In this document: positions 12,842-22,191 of the stretch, piece after piece | Numbering within the stretch: position 1 is the first letter of the stretch | Layout: each line of letters opens with the position of its first letter | Source: Streptomyces nitrosporeus | Lineage (GTDB): Bacteria > Actinomycetota > Actinomycetes > Streptomycetales > Streptomycetaceae | Length of the DNA: 64,000 bases | NCBI RefSeq assembly: GCF_008704555.1 | Contig: NZ_CP023702.1 | Location: forward strand, 3,162,001 to 3,226,000 | Direction of reading: 5' to 3' | Program-made: the position numbers and the translations under genes | The notes under the pieces: generated by a model | Told to the model about the DNA's origin: nothing | What the model saw: only the letters and a program-made list of their open reading frames with translations | Databases searched by the model: none

Positions 12842-14160
12842 CGGTCGACGCCTCCCATCACGGGGTCGATGGACGCGACGGCGACGATGACGTCGGCCAC
12901 CTGGCCGCCCTCGCACATCGCCGCCACGGCCTGCAGATTGGTGAAGGACGGGTCGCGGAAGTGGACCCGGAAGGGGCGGGTGCCGCCGTCCGAGACCACG
13001 TGCACGCCGAGTTCGCCCTTGGGGGACTCTATGGCGGTGTACGTCTGCCCGGCCGGGACCCGGAAGCCCTCGGTCACCAGCTTGAAGTGGTGGATCAGGG
13101 CCTCCATGGAGGTGCCCATGATCTTCCTGATGTGGTCGAGCGAGTTGCCGAGGCCGTCGGGGCCGAGCGCGAGCTGCGCGGGCCAGGCGATCTTCTTGTC
13201 GCCGACCATGACCGGGCCCGGCTCCAGGCGGTCCAGGCACTGTTCGACGATCCTGAGCGACTGGCGCATCTCCTCCAGGCGGATGAGGAAGCGCCCGTAG
13301 GCGTCGCAGGTGTCCGCGGTGGGGACGTCGAAGTCGTAGGTCTCGTAACCGCAGTACGGGTCGGTGCGGCGCAGGTCGTGCGGGAGGCCCGCCGACCTGA
13401 GCACCGGGCCGGTCGCGCCGAGCGCCATGCAGCCGGTGAGGTCGAGGTAGCCGACGTCCTGCATGCGGGCCTTGAAGATGGGGTTGCCGGTGGCCAGCTT
13501 GTCGTACTCCGCGAGGTTCTTCCTCATGGTCCCGAGGAAGTCGCGGATCTTGTCGACCGCGCCCGGGGGCAGGTCCTGGGCGAGGCCGCCGGGCCGGATG
13601 AACGCGTGGTTCATCCTCAGGCCGGTGATCAGCTCGAAGAGGTCCAGGATGAGTTCACGGTCACGGAAGCCGTAGATCATGATCGTCGTGGCGCCCAGCT
13701 CCATACCGCCGGTGGCGACGCACACCAGGTGCGAGGAGATCCGGTTGAGCTCCATCAGCAGGACGCGCAGGACGGTCGCCCGGTCGGGGATCTGGTCCTC
13801 GATGCCGAGGAGCTTCTCGACCCCGAGGCAGTAGGCGGCCTCGTTGAAGAACGGGGTCAGGTAGTCCATGCGCGTGACGAAGGTGGTGCCCTGCGTCCAG
13901 CTGCGGAACTCGAGGTTCTTCTCGATGCCGGTGTGCAGGTAGCCGATGCCGCAGCGGGCTTCCTTGACGGTCTCGCCGTCGATCTCCAGGATCAGCCGCA
14001 GCACCCCGTGGGTGGACGGGTGCTGGGGACCCATGTTGACGATGATGCGCTCGTCGTCCGCCTTGGCGGCGGACTCGACGACCTCGTCCCAGTCGCCGCC
14101 GGTGACTGTGTACACAGTCCCCTCGGTCGTGGTGCGGTGGGTGGCGTGAGGAGTGGTCAT
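12838..14160 (-). CDS. nuoD: NADH-quinone oxidoreductase subunit D (49 kDa)
   Basis: 440-residue hydrogenase-like subunit that forms the quinone-reducing site with NuoB. Visible signatures are [20 protein letters not shown], with the His that contacts quinone, [16 protein letters not shown], and the C-terminal DPVMGGVDR. The ATG start shares one base with the nuoC stop (TGATG). Length is normal for the separate, non-fused form. Confidence 0.97.
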   Translation of the reverse strand: MTTPHATHRTTTEGTVYTVTGGDWDEVVESAAKADDERIIVNMGPQHPSTHGVLRLILEIDGETVKEARCGIGYLHTGIEKNLEFRSWTQGTTFVTRMDYLTPFFNEAAYCLGVEKLLGIEDQIPDRATVLRVLLMELNRISSHLVCVATGGMELGATTIMIYGFRDRELILDLFELITGLRMNHAFIRPGGLAQDLPPGAVDKIRDFLGTMRKNLAEYDKLATGNPIFKARMQDVGYLDLTGCMALGATGPVLRSAGLPHDLRRTDPYCGYETYDFDVPTADTCDAYGRFLIRLEEMRQSLRIVEQCLDRLEPGPVMVGDKKIAWPAQLALGPDGLGNSLDHIRKIMGTSMEALIHHFKLVTEGFRVPAGQTYTAIESPKGELGVHVVSDGGTRPFRVHFRDPSFTNLQAVAAMCEGGQVADVIVAVASIDPVMGGVDR

Positions 14161-14876
14161 CAGCTGTACGACCTCCGCTGGTCCGGAGCCGGGATCTGGG
14201 CGCCCTTGTACTCGACGGCGATGCCGCCGAGGGGGTAGTCCTTGCGCTGCGGGAAGCCCTGCCAGTCGTCCGGCATCATGATCCGGGTCAGGGCGGGGTG
14301 CCCGTCGAAGACCAGCCCGAAGAAGTCGTAGGTCTCGCGCTCGTGCCAGTCGTTGGTCGGGTAGACCCCGACCAGGGACGGGATGTGCGGATCGCTGTCC
14401 GGGGCGGACACCTCCAGGCGGATCAGCCGCCCGTGGGTGAGGGAGCGCAGGTGGTAGACCGCGTGCAGCTCGCGGCCCTCGTCCCCCAGGTAGTGGACCC
14501 CGCTGACCCCGGTGCAGAGCTCGAAGCGCAGGGCGGGGTCGTCGCGGAGGGTCCGGGCGACCTGCGGCAGGTGCTCGCGGGCGATGTGGAAGGTGAGTTC
14601 GCCGCGGTCGACGACCGTCTTCTCGACGGCGGCGGCCGGCGGCAGCCCCTGCTCCTCCAGGGCCCCCTCCAGCTCGTCGGCCACCTCGTCGAACCAGCCG
14701 CCGTACGGCCGGGACGTGGCGCCCGGCAGGGTGACGGTGCGGACCAGGCCGCCGTAACCGGAGGTGTCGCCGCCGTTGTTCGCGCCGAACATGCCCCTGC
14801 GTACGCCGATGGTCTCGCCCTGGGCCGAAGCGGGCGCGGGCACCTGGCCGCTGTTGGTGTTCATCTCCTCGCTCAC
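14160..14876 (-). CDS. nuoC: NADH-quinone oxidoreductase subunit C (30 kDa)
   Basis: 238-residue peripheral-arm scaffold subunit. The family signature occurs as [17 protein letters not shown] near residue 200. The chosen start is GTG (Val-Ser-Glu-Glu-Met), which overlaps the nuoB stop as GTGA like its neighbours. The ATG four codons later has AGGAG directly abutting it, too close for efficient use, so the shorter form is less likely. Confidence 0.95.
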   Translation of the reverse strand: MSEEMNTNSGQVPAPASAQGETIGVRRGMFGANNGGDTSGYGGLVRTVTLPGATSRPYGGWFDEVADELEGALEEQGLPPAAAVEKTVVDRGELTFHIAREHLPQVARTLRDDPALRFELCTGVSGVHYLGDEGRELHAVYHLRSLTHGRLIRLEVSAPDSDPHIPSLVGVYPTNDWHERETYDFFGLVFDGHPALTRIMMPDDWQGFPQRKDYPLGGIAVEYKGAQIPAPDQRRSYS

Positions 14877-15427
14877 CGCAGCAGCCCCTTCATCTCGATC
14901 AGGGGGAGCGCCTTGAGGGCCGCCTCCTCCGCCTCGCGGGCGGCCTCCTCGGCGTTGACCCCCAGCTTGGTGTTCTGGATCTTCTGGTGGAGCTTGAGGA
15001 TGGCGTCCATCAGCATCTCGGGACGCGGCGGACAGCCCGGCAGATAGATGTCGACCGGGACGATGTGGTCCACGCCCTGCACGATGGCGTAGTTGTTGAA
15101 CATGCCGCCCGACGATGCGCAGACGCCCATGGAGATGACCCACTTGGGGCTCGGCATCTGGTCGTAGACCTGCCTCAGGACGGGCGCCATCTTCTGGCTC
15201 ACCCGCCCCGCCACGATCATCAGGTCCGCCTGCCGCGGCGAGCCGCGGAAGACCTCCATGCCGAAACGGGCCAGGTCGTAGCGGCCGGCCCCGGTGGTCA
15301 TCATCTCGATGGCGCAACAGGCGAGGCCGAAGGTCGCCGGGAAGACGGATGACTTCCGCACCCAGCCGGCCGCCTGCTCGACGGTGGTCAGAACGAAGCC
15401 GCTGGGCAGCTTCTCTTCGAGTCCCAT
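14873..15427 (-). CDS. nuoB: NADH-quinone oxidoreductase subunit B
   Basis: 184-residue subunit carrying the terminal 4Fe-4S cluster N2 that reduces quinone. Cluster ligands are seen in LACCAIEMM (adjacent Cys pair), [13 protein letters not shown] and PGCPPRPE. The ATG start follows nuoA by 18 bases, making this one of the few non-overlapping joints in the operon. Length is standard. Confidence 0.97.
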   Translation of the reverse strand: MGLEEKLPSGFVLTTVEQAAGWVRKSSVFPATFGLACCAIEMMTTGAGRYDLARFGMEVFRGSPRQADLMIVAGRVSQKMAPVLRQVYDQMPSPKWVISMGVCASSGGMFNNYAIVQGVDHIVPVDIYLPGCPPRPEMLMDAILKLHQKIQNTKLGVNAEEAAREAEEAALKALPLIEMKGLLR

Positions 15428-15445
15428 GGTGTGCCCCTCAGCCCC

Positions 15446-15805
15446 TCAGTCCCATTCCAGGCCGCCCCGGCGCCACACATACGCGTAGGCGACGAAGACG
15501 GTGAGCACGAAGAGCAGCATCTCCACGAGCCCGAAGATCCCCAGGGCGTCGAAGGTGACCGCCCAGGGATAGAGGAAGACGATCTCGATGTCGAAGACGA
15601 TGAACAGCATCGCCGTCAGGTAGTACTTGATGGGGAAGCGGCCGCCTCCGGCCGGCGTGGGTGTGGGTTCGATACCGCACTCGTACGCTTCGAGCTTTGC
15701 CCGGTTGTACCGCCTGGGGCCGATAAGCGTGGCCATGACCACGGAGAAGATCGCAAACCCTGCCCCCAGGGCGCCGAGCACGAGGATGGGCGCGTAGGCA
15801 TTCAC
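15446..15805 (-). CDS. nuoA: NADH-quinone oxidoreductase subunit A, first gene of the operon
   Basis: 119-residue three-helix membrane subunit next to NuoH. It has the signature KLEAYECGIEP, with its Cys in the flexible loop near the quinone site. The chosen start is GTG (Val-Asn-Ala-Tyr), with AGGAG a few bases upstream and the family-standard length. Longer readings extend into untranslated leader. A -10-like hexamer and a Rex-type operator lie 80-120 bases upstream. Confidence 0.95.
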   Translation of the reverse strand: MNAYAPILVLGALGAGFAIFSVVMATLIGPRRYNRAKLEAYECGIEPTPTPAGGGRFPIKYYLTAMLFIVFDIEIVFLYPWAVTFDALGIFGLVEMLLFVLTVFVAYAYVWRRGGLEWD

Positions 15806-15884
15806 GCTCCTCGCTCCTTCCAGTCGTCCTTGACCGTTGGACCGCATCGGGCGACCGGCTCGCCACCTCATCAAGATCGTGCAC

Positions 15885-15902
15885 ATGTGAGGCAGTTCAC
15901 AA
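15885..15902 (-). promoter_or_regulatory. Rex-type operator (ROP) upstream of nuoA
   Basis: The 18-base element ATGTGAGGCAGTTCACAA matches the inverted-repeat Rex consensus TTGTGAA-N4-TTCACAA at 12 of 14 defined positions. It sits 80 bases upstream of the nuoA start, just downstream of a TAGGAT -10-like hexamer on the minus strand. Rex is a redox sensor known in Streptomyces to repress respiratory genes until NADH rises. Binding here is inference. Confidence 0.6.
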
Positions 15903-15917
15903 GCCCGACTGCCCCGC

Positions 15918-15923
15918 ATCCTA
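15918..15923 (-). promoter_or_regulatory. candidate -10 element of the nuo operon promoter
   Basis: TAGGAT on the minus strand matches the vegetative (HrdB-type) Streptomyces -10. A clear TTGAC -35 is not present 17-18 bases upstream, so the call is tentative. The start point would fall just ahead of the Rex-like site, where a bound repressor would block the polymerase. Confidence 0.4.
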
Positions 15924-16403
15924 TGCCCGCCGTCCTGTGATCTGCGACACGGGGTACACCAACGTCTTTGTGATCTCCACCACCTGACGAACGATCATGA
16001 AGTCGGATGAGCGGTGATCTTCACACGCGAAGCGGTCGAGTGATCACCAGACGTGACATTCGATGTCGTCTTGGCAGGTCAAAGGGGTCGCGCACTATCA
16101 ATGGACGGACCCTACAAGCAAATTGGCGCTGGACACGGAGGAGGTGGTATAGCAAACCCGCTCCCGGAAGGCCGCCACCCGGACGAGGGTGCGCCGGGTA
16201 CCGGAGTGGACAACGCGCACGCGTTCACGAACTCCGGGGCGGCGGGTCCGGGCGTGCGCGGCCGGGCGGCATCCGCCCTCCGCCCGGACGGACATGACTC
16301 ACCGACAGGACATAACGCCCAATCCCCTTCCGGGTGACGGACGATCTTCCTCCGCCCCGGGGCCGGCCGGCCCGGGTTCCCGGGGGGCGGCACCCTCCAC
16401 CCG

Positions 16404-16417
16404 GTGACGTGCGTCAC
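16404..16417. promoter_or_regulatory. candidate Crp-type site in the 850-bp nuoA / NlpC-P60 intergenic region
   Basis: GTGACGTGCGTCAC is a palindrome and fits GTG-N6-GNCAC, the motif reported for Streptomyces coelicolor Crp. It lies about 240 bases upstream of the secreted NlpC/P60 gene. Apart from this and the nuo promoter signals, the interval from about 15930 to 16655 has no convincing gene; its open frames have poor third-position G/C. A ydaO-type (c-di-AMP) riboswitch, which precedes some actinobacterial cell-wall hydrolase genes, was looked for and not recognised. Confidence 0.3.
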
Positions 16418-16655
16418 ATGATCAGCCGGCCGAAAGAAGTGGGCTTGGCCAACCGCGTGAACGGATGGTAAGCGGCGGGCAATTCGGGCGAATTCCCGAA
16501 AACCCGTGATCACAGCCGCGATCACGCATGCCCGTTTTGCCCGTTACGGCGTCAATAAAGGCCCCACATAAGCGGATTCACAGGTTCCGGACGTAACTGT
16601 GTCGCAACACACGTTTCTTGATGGGAGCCCTACAGCCCTGATAGCGCTAGTACCC

Positions 16656-17513
16656 ATGTCCCACACCGCTCACATACCCAGCCACCGGAAGCCCCGCCAG
16701 CGCGCATCGACGACGGCGCTGCGGGCAGGAGTTGCCGGTGGCGTCCTCAGCACCATCGCGGTCGCGGGTGCCGCCGGTCCGGCCCAGGCCGAGCCGGTGA
16801 CCCAGACCATCGAGATGCCCACCATCACGGAGGGCCTCTCCACCGCGGTCGCCGCGTCCGCGCAGGCGACGCAGCAGGTCGCGCACGACCTGGAGACGCA
16901 GGCCCAGCAGGACGCCGCGGCGGCCAAGGCCGCGAAGACCGCCAAGAAGGCCAAGGCCGAGGCGGTCCGCAAGGCCGAGGCCGAGAAGAAGGCCGAGGCC
17001 GCCGCGAAGGCCAAGGCGGAGGCCGAGGCCGAGGCCGAGGCCGCCGAGCGCGCCTCCCGCACCGCCGAGCGCACCACGCTCAGCGCCTCCTCGGGTTCCT
17101 CCGGCTCTTCCGGCTCGTCGGCCTCCGCGTCGACGACCTCGTACTCCTCCTCCGCCACGGGCTCCGCCGCCTCGGTCGTCGCGTTCGCGAAGGCGCAGGT
17201 CGGCGACGCCTACGTCTCCGGCGGCACCGGCCCCAACTCCTGGGACTGCTCCGGCCTGGTCCAGGCCGCGTTCCGCTCGGTGGGCGTCGACCTGCCGCGC
17301 GTCTCGCAGAGCCAGTCGACGGCCGGCACCCAGGTCTCGCTGAGCAACCTCCAGCCCGGCGACATCCTCTACTGGGGCGGCGCGGGCAGCGCGTACCACG
17401 TGGCGGTCTACGTGGGCGGCGGCCAGTTCGTCGGTGCGCAGAACTCCGGCACCGGCGTGGTCCAGGCGTCCCTGGACTACGACCCGCCGTCCGGCGCGGT
17501 CCGCGTTCTCTGA
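16656..17513 (+). CDS. secreted NlpC/P60 family peptidoglycan hydrolase
   Basis: 285-residue exported cell-wall endopeptidase. Residues 1-46 look like a twin-basic signal peptide (RKPRQR, hydrophobic core, cleavage near AQA). Residues 60-140 are a charged Ala/Lys/Glu-rich coiled coil, and 140-170 a Ser-rich linker. The NlpC/P60 domain spans 173-285, with Cys198 in DCSGL and His248 in YHVAVYVG as the catalytic pair and Asn263 as a possible third residue. The family cleaves D-gamma-Glu-DAP or neighbouring stem-peptide bonds. The ATG start gives a clean signal peptide; an in-frame GTG 19 codons earlier would add an unlikely leader. It stands alone, with a strong hairpin after it. Confidence 0.9.
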   Translation: MSHTAHIPSHRKPRQRASTTALRAGVAGGVLSTIAVAGAAGPAQAEPVTQTIEMPTITEGLSTAVAASAQATQQVAHDLETQAQQDAAAAKAAKTAKKAKAEAVRKAEAEKKAEAAAKAKAEAEAEAEAAERASRTAERTTLSASSGSSGSSGSSASASTTSYSSSATGSAASVVAFAKAQVGDAYVSGGTGPNSWDCSGLVQAAFRSVGVDLPRVSQSQSTAGTQVSLSNLQPGDILYWGGAGSAYHVAVYVGGGQFVGAQNSGTGVVQASLDYDPPSGAVRVL

Positions 17514-17559
17514 TTCACAAGCGGTCGCGCGCCGTCCTCCCCGGGGCGGCGCGTCCGCG

Positions 17560-17601
17560 GCGACGGGCCGTCACCCCCCGCTCGGGGTGACGGCCCGTCG
17601 C
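17560..17601. terminator. bidirectional hairpin terminator
   Basis: A perfect 18-bp stem (arms 17560-17577 and 17584-17601) with a 6-base loop lies between two convergent genes. There is no U-tract, as is usual in Streptomyces. Confidence 0.8.
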
Positions 17602-17686
17602 CATGCCCTGCCGCGCGCCCGGTCTCCCTGGCAGGCGCGCGTACGGCAGCGGCGGGTGCGGCAGCGGCGGGTGCGCGCGGCGGGTC

Positions 17687-19249
17687 TCAGGCTCCGGCGC
17701 GGACGCCGGTCCCGGCCCCCGTGCCCTCGGTGTCCGCCGTGCCCCCCGCGCCCTCGATGTCCTTGGTGCCCTTGGTGCCTGTCGCGTCCCCGATGTCCTC
17801 CGTGTCCCCGGCCCGGCGCCGGCCCGGGAGCGGGGGCGTGCCGTTCACGGCCGCCTCCCGGCGCAGGAGCAGCGCCCCGGCCGCACAGGTGAGCCCGGCC
17901 AGTACGAAGCCGTACACCGGGGTCGAACCCGAGGGCTGCGTCTCGTAGACCAGGGCCGCCGAGAGCACGGCGACCACGTCACGGACCCTGCTCGCGCCCG
18001 CGGTGGCGGCGAGCACCGCCGTACCCCAGAGCAGGTACCACGGCTGCACCATCGGGGAGAGCGCCACCAGGCCCACCAGCCCGAGACCGAGCCCGTGCGC
18101 CGGTTCCAGGCGTCCGGTGGCGGAGCGCCACGCCAGCCAGAGGATCAGGGCGATCCCCGCCGCGAGCACCAGGTTCTGCACGGCGGCCTTGACGGGTTCC
18201 GGGTCGGTCCCGGCGAGCAGCCGCAGCAGGTGGCCGAGTCCCAGCCCGATGTCACTGCTGGCCGACAGCGCGGTGTGGATGCGCCCCGCCACCCCCTGGG
18301 TGCTCACCCAGCCGAAGCCGGTCCCGGCGGCCAGGGTCGCCAGCAGCACGACCGCCCCGGCCACCGCCCCCGGCCCCAGCAGTCCCTTCACGGTCCGGCG
18401 TACGGGCCCTCCGGAGGCGGCCCGGCCCACCACGACGGCGGCGAACAGCAGCGCGACCGCGGCCGGGGACTTGACCATCATGGCCAGGGCGATGAGCACG
18501 GACCCGGCGATCCACCGCCCCCGCAGCACCAGCACGGTCCCGGCCAGCATGAGGCCGGTCATCAGCCCGTCGTTGTGGAGCCCGCCGGCCACGTGCATCA
18601 GCAGCAGCGGGTTGAGCGCCCCCAGCCACAGCGCCGCCCCCGGGCTCCGCCCGTGCTCCCGGGCGAGGTGGAGCAGGGCCCAGGCGATCAGCGCGAGGGC
18701 GGCGAGGGCGATCAGCCGCATGGCGAGGACGGCGGGCACGATGGTGCCCCCGGTCGCCCAGGCGACCGCCCGCGCCAGCACGAGGAAGAACGGCCCGTAC
18801 GGCGCCGGGGTCTCGGTCCAGTGGCCGCCGACACTCGCGGCGGCGTCCCCGCCGGGCCCGGCGGGGTCCAGGACGGACGGCCCGGCCTCGTAGACGTCGT
18901 GCCCTTCGAGGACCATCGCGCCCTGGGCGATGTAGCTGTAGACGTCGGCGCTGTAGAGCGGCGGCGCCACCACGAACGGCGCGGTCCACCACCCCAGGGT
19001 GACCAGGCCGTGCCGTACGCCCGCGCCCGTCCTGCCGTACAGCCACCAGGCGACGACGAGCGCGGTCAGCCCGCCGTACGCCAGGGCGTAGCCGGCGGCC
19101 GTGACGGCGGTGCCGTGCGGCACCCACAGCCCCCACGGGTCGTGCGCGGGCAGCGTCCCGACGGCCCAGCCCCCCGCCACGGCCGCCGCTGCCCCGGCCG
19201 TACCCAGCAGGCGGTACCGTCCGCCGTTTCCCGTCCCCGTCTCCCGCAT
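17687..19249 (-). CDS. MptB-like polyprenol-phosphomannose-dependent mannosyltransferase
   Basis: About 520-residue GT-C-fold membrane protein with 11-13 hydrophobic helices. Motifs near the first extracytoplasmic loop, PPLYSADVYSYIAQGAMV and GHDVYEAGP, match the MptB family, which uses polyprenyl-phosphomannose to build alpha-1,6-mannan chains in mycobacteria and corynebacteria. Streptomyces lacks lipoarabinomannan, so the acceptor here is unknown. The C-terminal 45 residues are Thr/Gly/Asp-rich repeats and likely disordered. The start chosen is the ATG at Met-Arg-Glu-Thr, although the frame is open 17 codons further. Convergent with the NlpC/P60 gene. Confidence 0.75.
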   Translation of the reverse strand: MRETGTGNGGRYRLLGTAGAAAAVAGGWAVGTLPAHDPWGLWVPHGTAVTAAGYALAYGGLTALVVAWWLYGRTGAGVRHGLVTLGWWTAPFVVAPPLYSADVYSYIAQGAMVLEGHDVYEAGPSVLDPAGPGGDAAASVGGHWTETPAPYGPFFLVLARAVAWATGGTIVPAVLAMRLIALAALALIAWALLHLAREHGRSPGAALWLGALNPLLLMHVAGGLHNDGLMTGLMLAGTVLVLRGRWIAGSVLIALAMMVKSPAAVALLFAAVVVGRAASGGPVRRTVKGLLGPGAVAGAVVLLATLAAGTGFGWVSTQGVAGRIHTALSASSDIGLGLGHLLRLLAGTDPEPVKAAVQNLVLAAGIALILWLAWRSATGRLEPAHGLGLGLVGLVALSPMVQPWYLLWGTAVLAATAGASRVRDVVAVLSAALVYETQPSGSTPVYGFVLAGLTCAAGALLLRREAAVNGTPPLPGRRRAGDTEDIGDATGTKGTKDIEGAGGTADTEGTGAGTGVRAGA

Positions 19250-19371
19250 GGTCCGCAAACCTACCGGAGGGCTCCGGGGGCCCTCGAACCGCTCGGCCAC
19301 GCCCGGCCGCCGTCGCGGCGGGCCCGGAACACGGCCGCCGGCCGGGCGGCGGACAGCGGGAGGACCCGGCG

Positions 19372-20658
19372 TCAGGCCTTCGGGGCCACCTTGGACAGCC
19401 CGTTGATGATGCGGTCCATGGCGTCGCCGCCGGTCGGGTCGGTGAGGTTGGCGAGCATCTTCAGGGTGAACTTCATCAGCAGCGGGTGGGTCAGGCCGTG
19501 CTGGGTGGCGACCTTCATGACCTTGGGGTTGCCGATCAGCTTCACGAAGGCGCGGCCCAGCGTGTAGTAGCCGCCGTAGGTGTCCTTGAGGACCTTCGGG
19601 TAGCGGTGCAGGGCGAGTTCGCGCTGGGCGGGGGTCGCGCGGGCGTGGGCCTGCACGATGACGTCGGCGGCCAGCTGCCCCGACTCCATGGCGTACGCGA
19701 TGCCCTCGCCGTTGAAGGGGTTGACGAGGCCGCCCGCGTCACCGACGAGGAGGAGGCCCTTGGTGTAGTGCGGCTGGCGGTTGAAGGCCATCGGGAGCGC
19801 GGCGCCCCGGATCGGCATCGTCATGTTGTCCGGGGTGAAGCCCCAGTCCTCGGGCATGGAGGCGCACCACGCCTTGAGCACCTCGCGCCAGTCCAGCTCC
19901 CGGAAGGCGGACGAGGAGTTGAGGATGCCGAGGCCGACGTTGGAGGTGCCGTCGCCCATGCCGAAGATCCAGCCGTAGCCGGGCAGCAGCCGGTCCTGGG
20001 GGCCGCGCCGGTCCCACAGCTCCAGCCAGGACTCCAGGTAGTCGTCGTCGTGGCGCGGCGAGGTGAAGTAGGTGCGGACGGCGACGCCCATGGGCCTGTC
20101 CTCGCGCCGGTGCAGCCCCATGGCGAGGGAGAGCCGGGTGGAGTTGCCGTCGGCGGCGACCACGAGCGGGGCGTGGAAGGTGACGGGGGTCTTCTCCTCG
20201 CCCAGCTTGGCGTGCACCCCGGTGATCCGGCCGGTCCGGGCGTCGACGACGGGGGCGCCGACGTTGCAGCGCTCGTACAGCCGGGCTCCCGCCTTCTGCG
20301 CCTGCCGGGCCAGCTGCTCGTCGAAGTCGTCGCGCTTGCGGACCAGTCCGTAGTCCGGGTAGGAGGCGAGCTCGGGCCAGTCGAGCTGGAGCCGGACACC
20401 GCCGCCGATGATGCGGAGCCCCTTGTTCCGGAGCCAGCCCGCCTCTTCGGAGATGTCGATGCCCATGGACACGAGCTGCTTGGTGGCGCGCGGGGTGAGG
20501 CCGTCGCCGCAGACCTTCTCGCGGGGGAAGGCGGTCTTCTCCAGCAGGAGGACGTCCAGCCCGGCCTTGGCGAGGTGGTACGCGGTCGTGGAGCCCGCCG
20601 GGCCCGCACCGACGACGATGACGTCCGCGCTGTGTTCGGACAAGGGCTGCTCGGTCAC
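19372..20658 (-). CDS. menJ: geranylgeranyl reductase-family flavoprotein, probable menaquinone beta-reductase
   Basis: 428-residue FAD-dependent reductase. The N-terminal Rossmann motif GAGPAG (residues 17-22) is followed by EKTAFPREKVCGDGLTPRA, and a second FAD motif GDAGGLVNPFNGEGIAYAMES sits near residue 300; both are typical of the family. Its mycobacterial relative MenJ saturates isoprene units of menaquinone, and Streptomyces makes partially hydrogenated menaquinones. The neighbours menG, mqnC, mqnA and the nuo operon support that role. A chlorophyll-type or archaeal-lipid substrate is not expected here. It is divergent from the acetyltransferase gene. Confidence 0.82.
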   Translation of the reverse strand: MTEQPLSEHSADVIVVGAGPAGSTTAYHLAKAGLDVLLLEKTAFPREKVCGDGLTPRATKQLVSMGIDISEEAGWLRNKGLRIIGGGVRLQLDWPELASYPDYGLVRKRDDFDEQLARQAQKAGARLYERCNVGAPVVDARTGRITGVHAKLGEEKTPVTFHAPLVVAADGNSTRLSLAMGLHRREDRPMGVAVRTYFTSPRHDDDYLESWLELWDRRGPQDRLLPGYGWIFGMGDGTSNVGLGILNSSSAFRELDWREVLKAWCASMPEDWGFTPDNMTMPIRGAALPMAFNRQPHYTKGLLLVGDAGGLVNPFNGEGIAYAMESGQLAADVIVQAHARATPAQRELALHRYPKVLKDTYGGYYTLGRAFVKLIGNPKVMKVATQHGLTHPLLMKFTLKMLANLTDPTGGDAMDRIINGLSKVAPKA

Positions 20659-20754
20659 GTCCGGATCTCCCGAAGACTCGAAATCGCGTGCCGCGCGGCA
20701 CCTGTCCCGTGCAGTCTATGGGGGCTTGCCGCTCCGACTCCGAAGGGCTCCCAG

Positions 20755-21270
20755 ATGTCGCTCGCTCCGCCCGACGCCCCCCTGGTACACCTGCGTGTCC
20801 CCACCGACGAGGACGCCCTGGCCTGGCACCGGGTCTTCGACGACCCCGATGTCATGGAGTTCCACGGCGGCCGTTCCGCCGAACTCTCCGTCTACGAGGA
20901 GCTGACGGCACGCCAGCGCCGCCATGACGCGGAGCGCGGCTTCTGCCTGTGGACGCTGCACGACGACGCCGGTCAGGTGCTCGGTTTCACCGGCGCCCAG
21001 CCGTGGCCGCGAACGGAGTTCGGCCCGGTCGGCGAGATCGAGATCGGCTGGCGGCTGGCCCGGCCCGCCTGGGGCCGCGGATACGCCACCGCCGCGGCCC
21101 GCACCACCCTGGACCGGGTACGGGCCGCGGGGGTGCGGGAGGTCGTGGCGATGGTCAACTCCCGCAACGCGCGTTCGGTCGCGGTCGCGCGGCGGCTGGG
21201 CATGCGGCAGGCGGAGACGTACCTCACCCCCTCACGGCAGGAGGCCCTCTGCTTCCGGCTGGAGCTCTGA
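20755..21270 (+). CDS. GNAT family N-acetyltransferase
   Basis: 171-residue acetyltransferase of the RimJ/RimL-like type (Acetyltransf_3). It has IGWRLARPAWGRGYATAAA (acetyl-CoA pyrophosphate loop) and VNSRNARSVAVARRLGM, the usual C-terminal Asn/Tyr region. The substrate cannot be deduced. The ATG has AAGGG about 10 bases upstream. Divergent from menJ and convergent with menG, with a terminator hairpin between. Confidence 0.88.
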   Translation: MSLAPPDAPLVHLRVPTDEDALAWHRVFDDPDVMEFHGGRSAELSVYEELTARQRRHDAERGFCLWTLHDDAGQVLGFTGAQPWPRTEFGPVGEIEIGWRLARPAWGRGYATAAARTTLDRVRAAGVREVVAMVNSRNARSVAVARRLGMRQAETYLTPSRQEALCFRLEL

Positions 21271-21305
21271 CGCTTCCGGCCGGACACCCGAGGGCCCACG
21301 GCCCA

Positions 21306-21335
21306 CGGCCCGCCGGCTCCGGGGCCGGCGGGCCG
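21306..21335. terminator. hairpin terminator between convergent genes
   Basis: A perfect 12-bp stem (21306-21317 with 21324-21335) and 6-base loop separate the acetyltransferase and menG stops. Confidence 0.7.
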
Positions 21336-21379
21336 GAACGGGGCCGCCCGGGTCAGCCCCCGCCGCCCCGGTGCCGGGC

Positions 21380-22084
21380 TCAGTCCTTGACGCCCCGGTG
21401 GAGGGCGACGATCCCCCCGGTGAGGTCACGCCACGCGACCTTCGACCAGCCCGCCTTCTGCAACAGCCCGGCCAGGCCCTCCTGGTCGGGCCAGGCGCGG
21501 ATCGACTCGGCGAGGTAGACGTAGGCGTCGGGGTTGCTGCACACCGTGCGGGCCACCGGCGGCAGCGCGCGCATCAGGTACTCGGTGTACACGCGGCGGA
21601 ACGGGGCGAAGACCGGCTGGGAGAACTCGCAGATCACCACCCGCCCTCCGGGCTTGGTCACCCGGTACAGCTCGCGCAGCGCCTGGTCGGTGTCCTGGAT
21701 GTTGCGCAGCCCGAAGGAGATGGTGACCGCGTCGAAGCTCTCGTCCTTGAAGGGGAGCTTCGTGCCGTCGCCCGCGGTGAACGGCATCCACGGATGGCGT
21801 TCCTTGCCGACCCGCAGCATGCCGAGGGAGAAGTCGCACGGTACGACGTAGGCACCGGCCCGGGCGAACGGCTGGGAGGAGGTGGCCGTCCCGGCCGCCA
21901 GGTCGAGGATCTTCTGCGCCGGGCGGGCGTCCACGGCCTTCGCGACCTCCTTGCGCCATCGCCTGGCCTGCCCGAGGGAGATCACATCGTTGGTGAGGTC
22001 GTAGTTCGCCGCCACGTCGTCGAACATCGAGGCGACTTCGTGCGGCTGTTTGTCCAGGGATGCTCGGGTCACCGTCCCATTCAA
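21380..22084 (-). CDS. menG: demethylmenaquinone methyltransferase
   Basis: 234-residue SAM-dependent C-methyltransferase of the UbiE/MenG family, catalysing the last methylation of menaquinone. Motifs are [18 protein letters not shown] near the N-terminus, [12 protein letters not shown] (SAM loop, where the family usually has GTG), [15 protein letters not shown] and [12 protein letters not shown]. The ATG start has GGGAGG 8 bases upstream; a GTG four codons later is an alternative. Divergent from the ECF sigma gene. Confidence 0.94.
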   Translation of the reverse strand: MNGTVTRASLDKQPHEVASMFDDVAANYDLTNDVISLGQARRWRKEVAKAVDARPAQKILDLAAGTATSSQPFARAGAYVVPCDFSLGMLRVGKERHPWMPFTAGDGTKLPFKDESFDAVTISFGLRNIQDTDQALRELYRVTKPGGRVVICEFSQPVFAPFRRVYTEYLMRALPPVARTVCSNPDAYVYLAESIRAWPDQEGLAGLLQKAGWSKVAWRDLTGGIVALHRGVKD

Positions 22085-22191
22085 GCAGCCTCCCGCCCGG
22101 TCGTGAGCGGGGGCCGGGAGGACTTCAACCTTTCGGTGGTGACAGCACTCATAGAGGGGTGAGACCCAGCAGAAACCGGAAGGGGGGCCGG

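Noticed and set aside
16053-16337. Small plus-strand frame in the nuoA / NlpC-P60 gap
   Set aside because: No ribosome binding site and mixed third positions. No conserved-looking features.
16420-16655. c-di-AMP (ydaO) riboswitch before the NlpC/P60 gene
   Set aside because: The conserved sequence blocks of that riboswitch could not be found. Only scattered inverted repeats are present.
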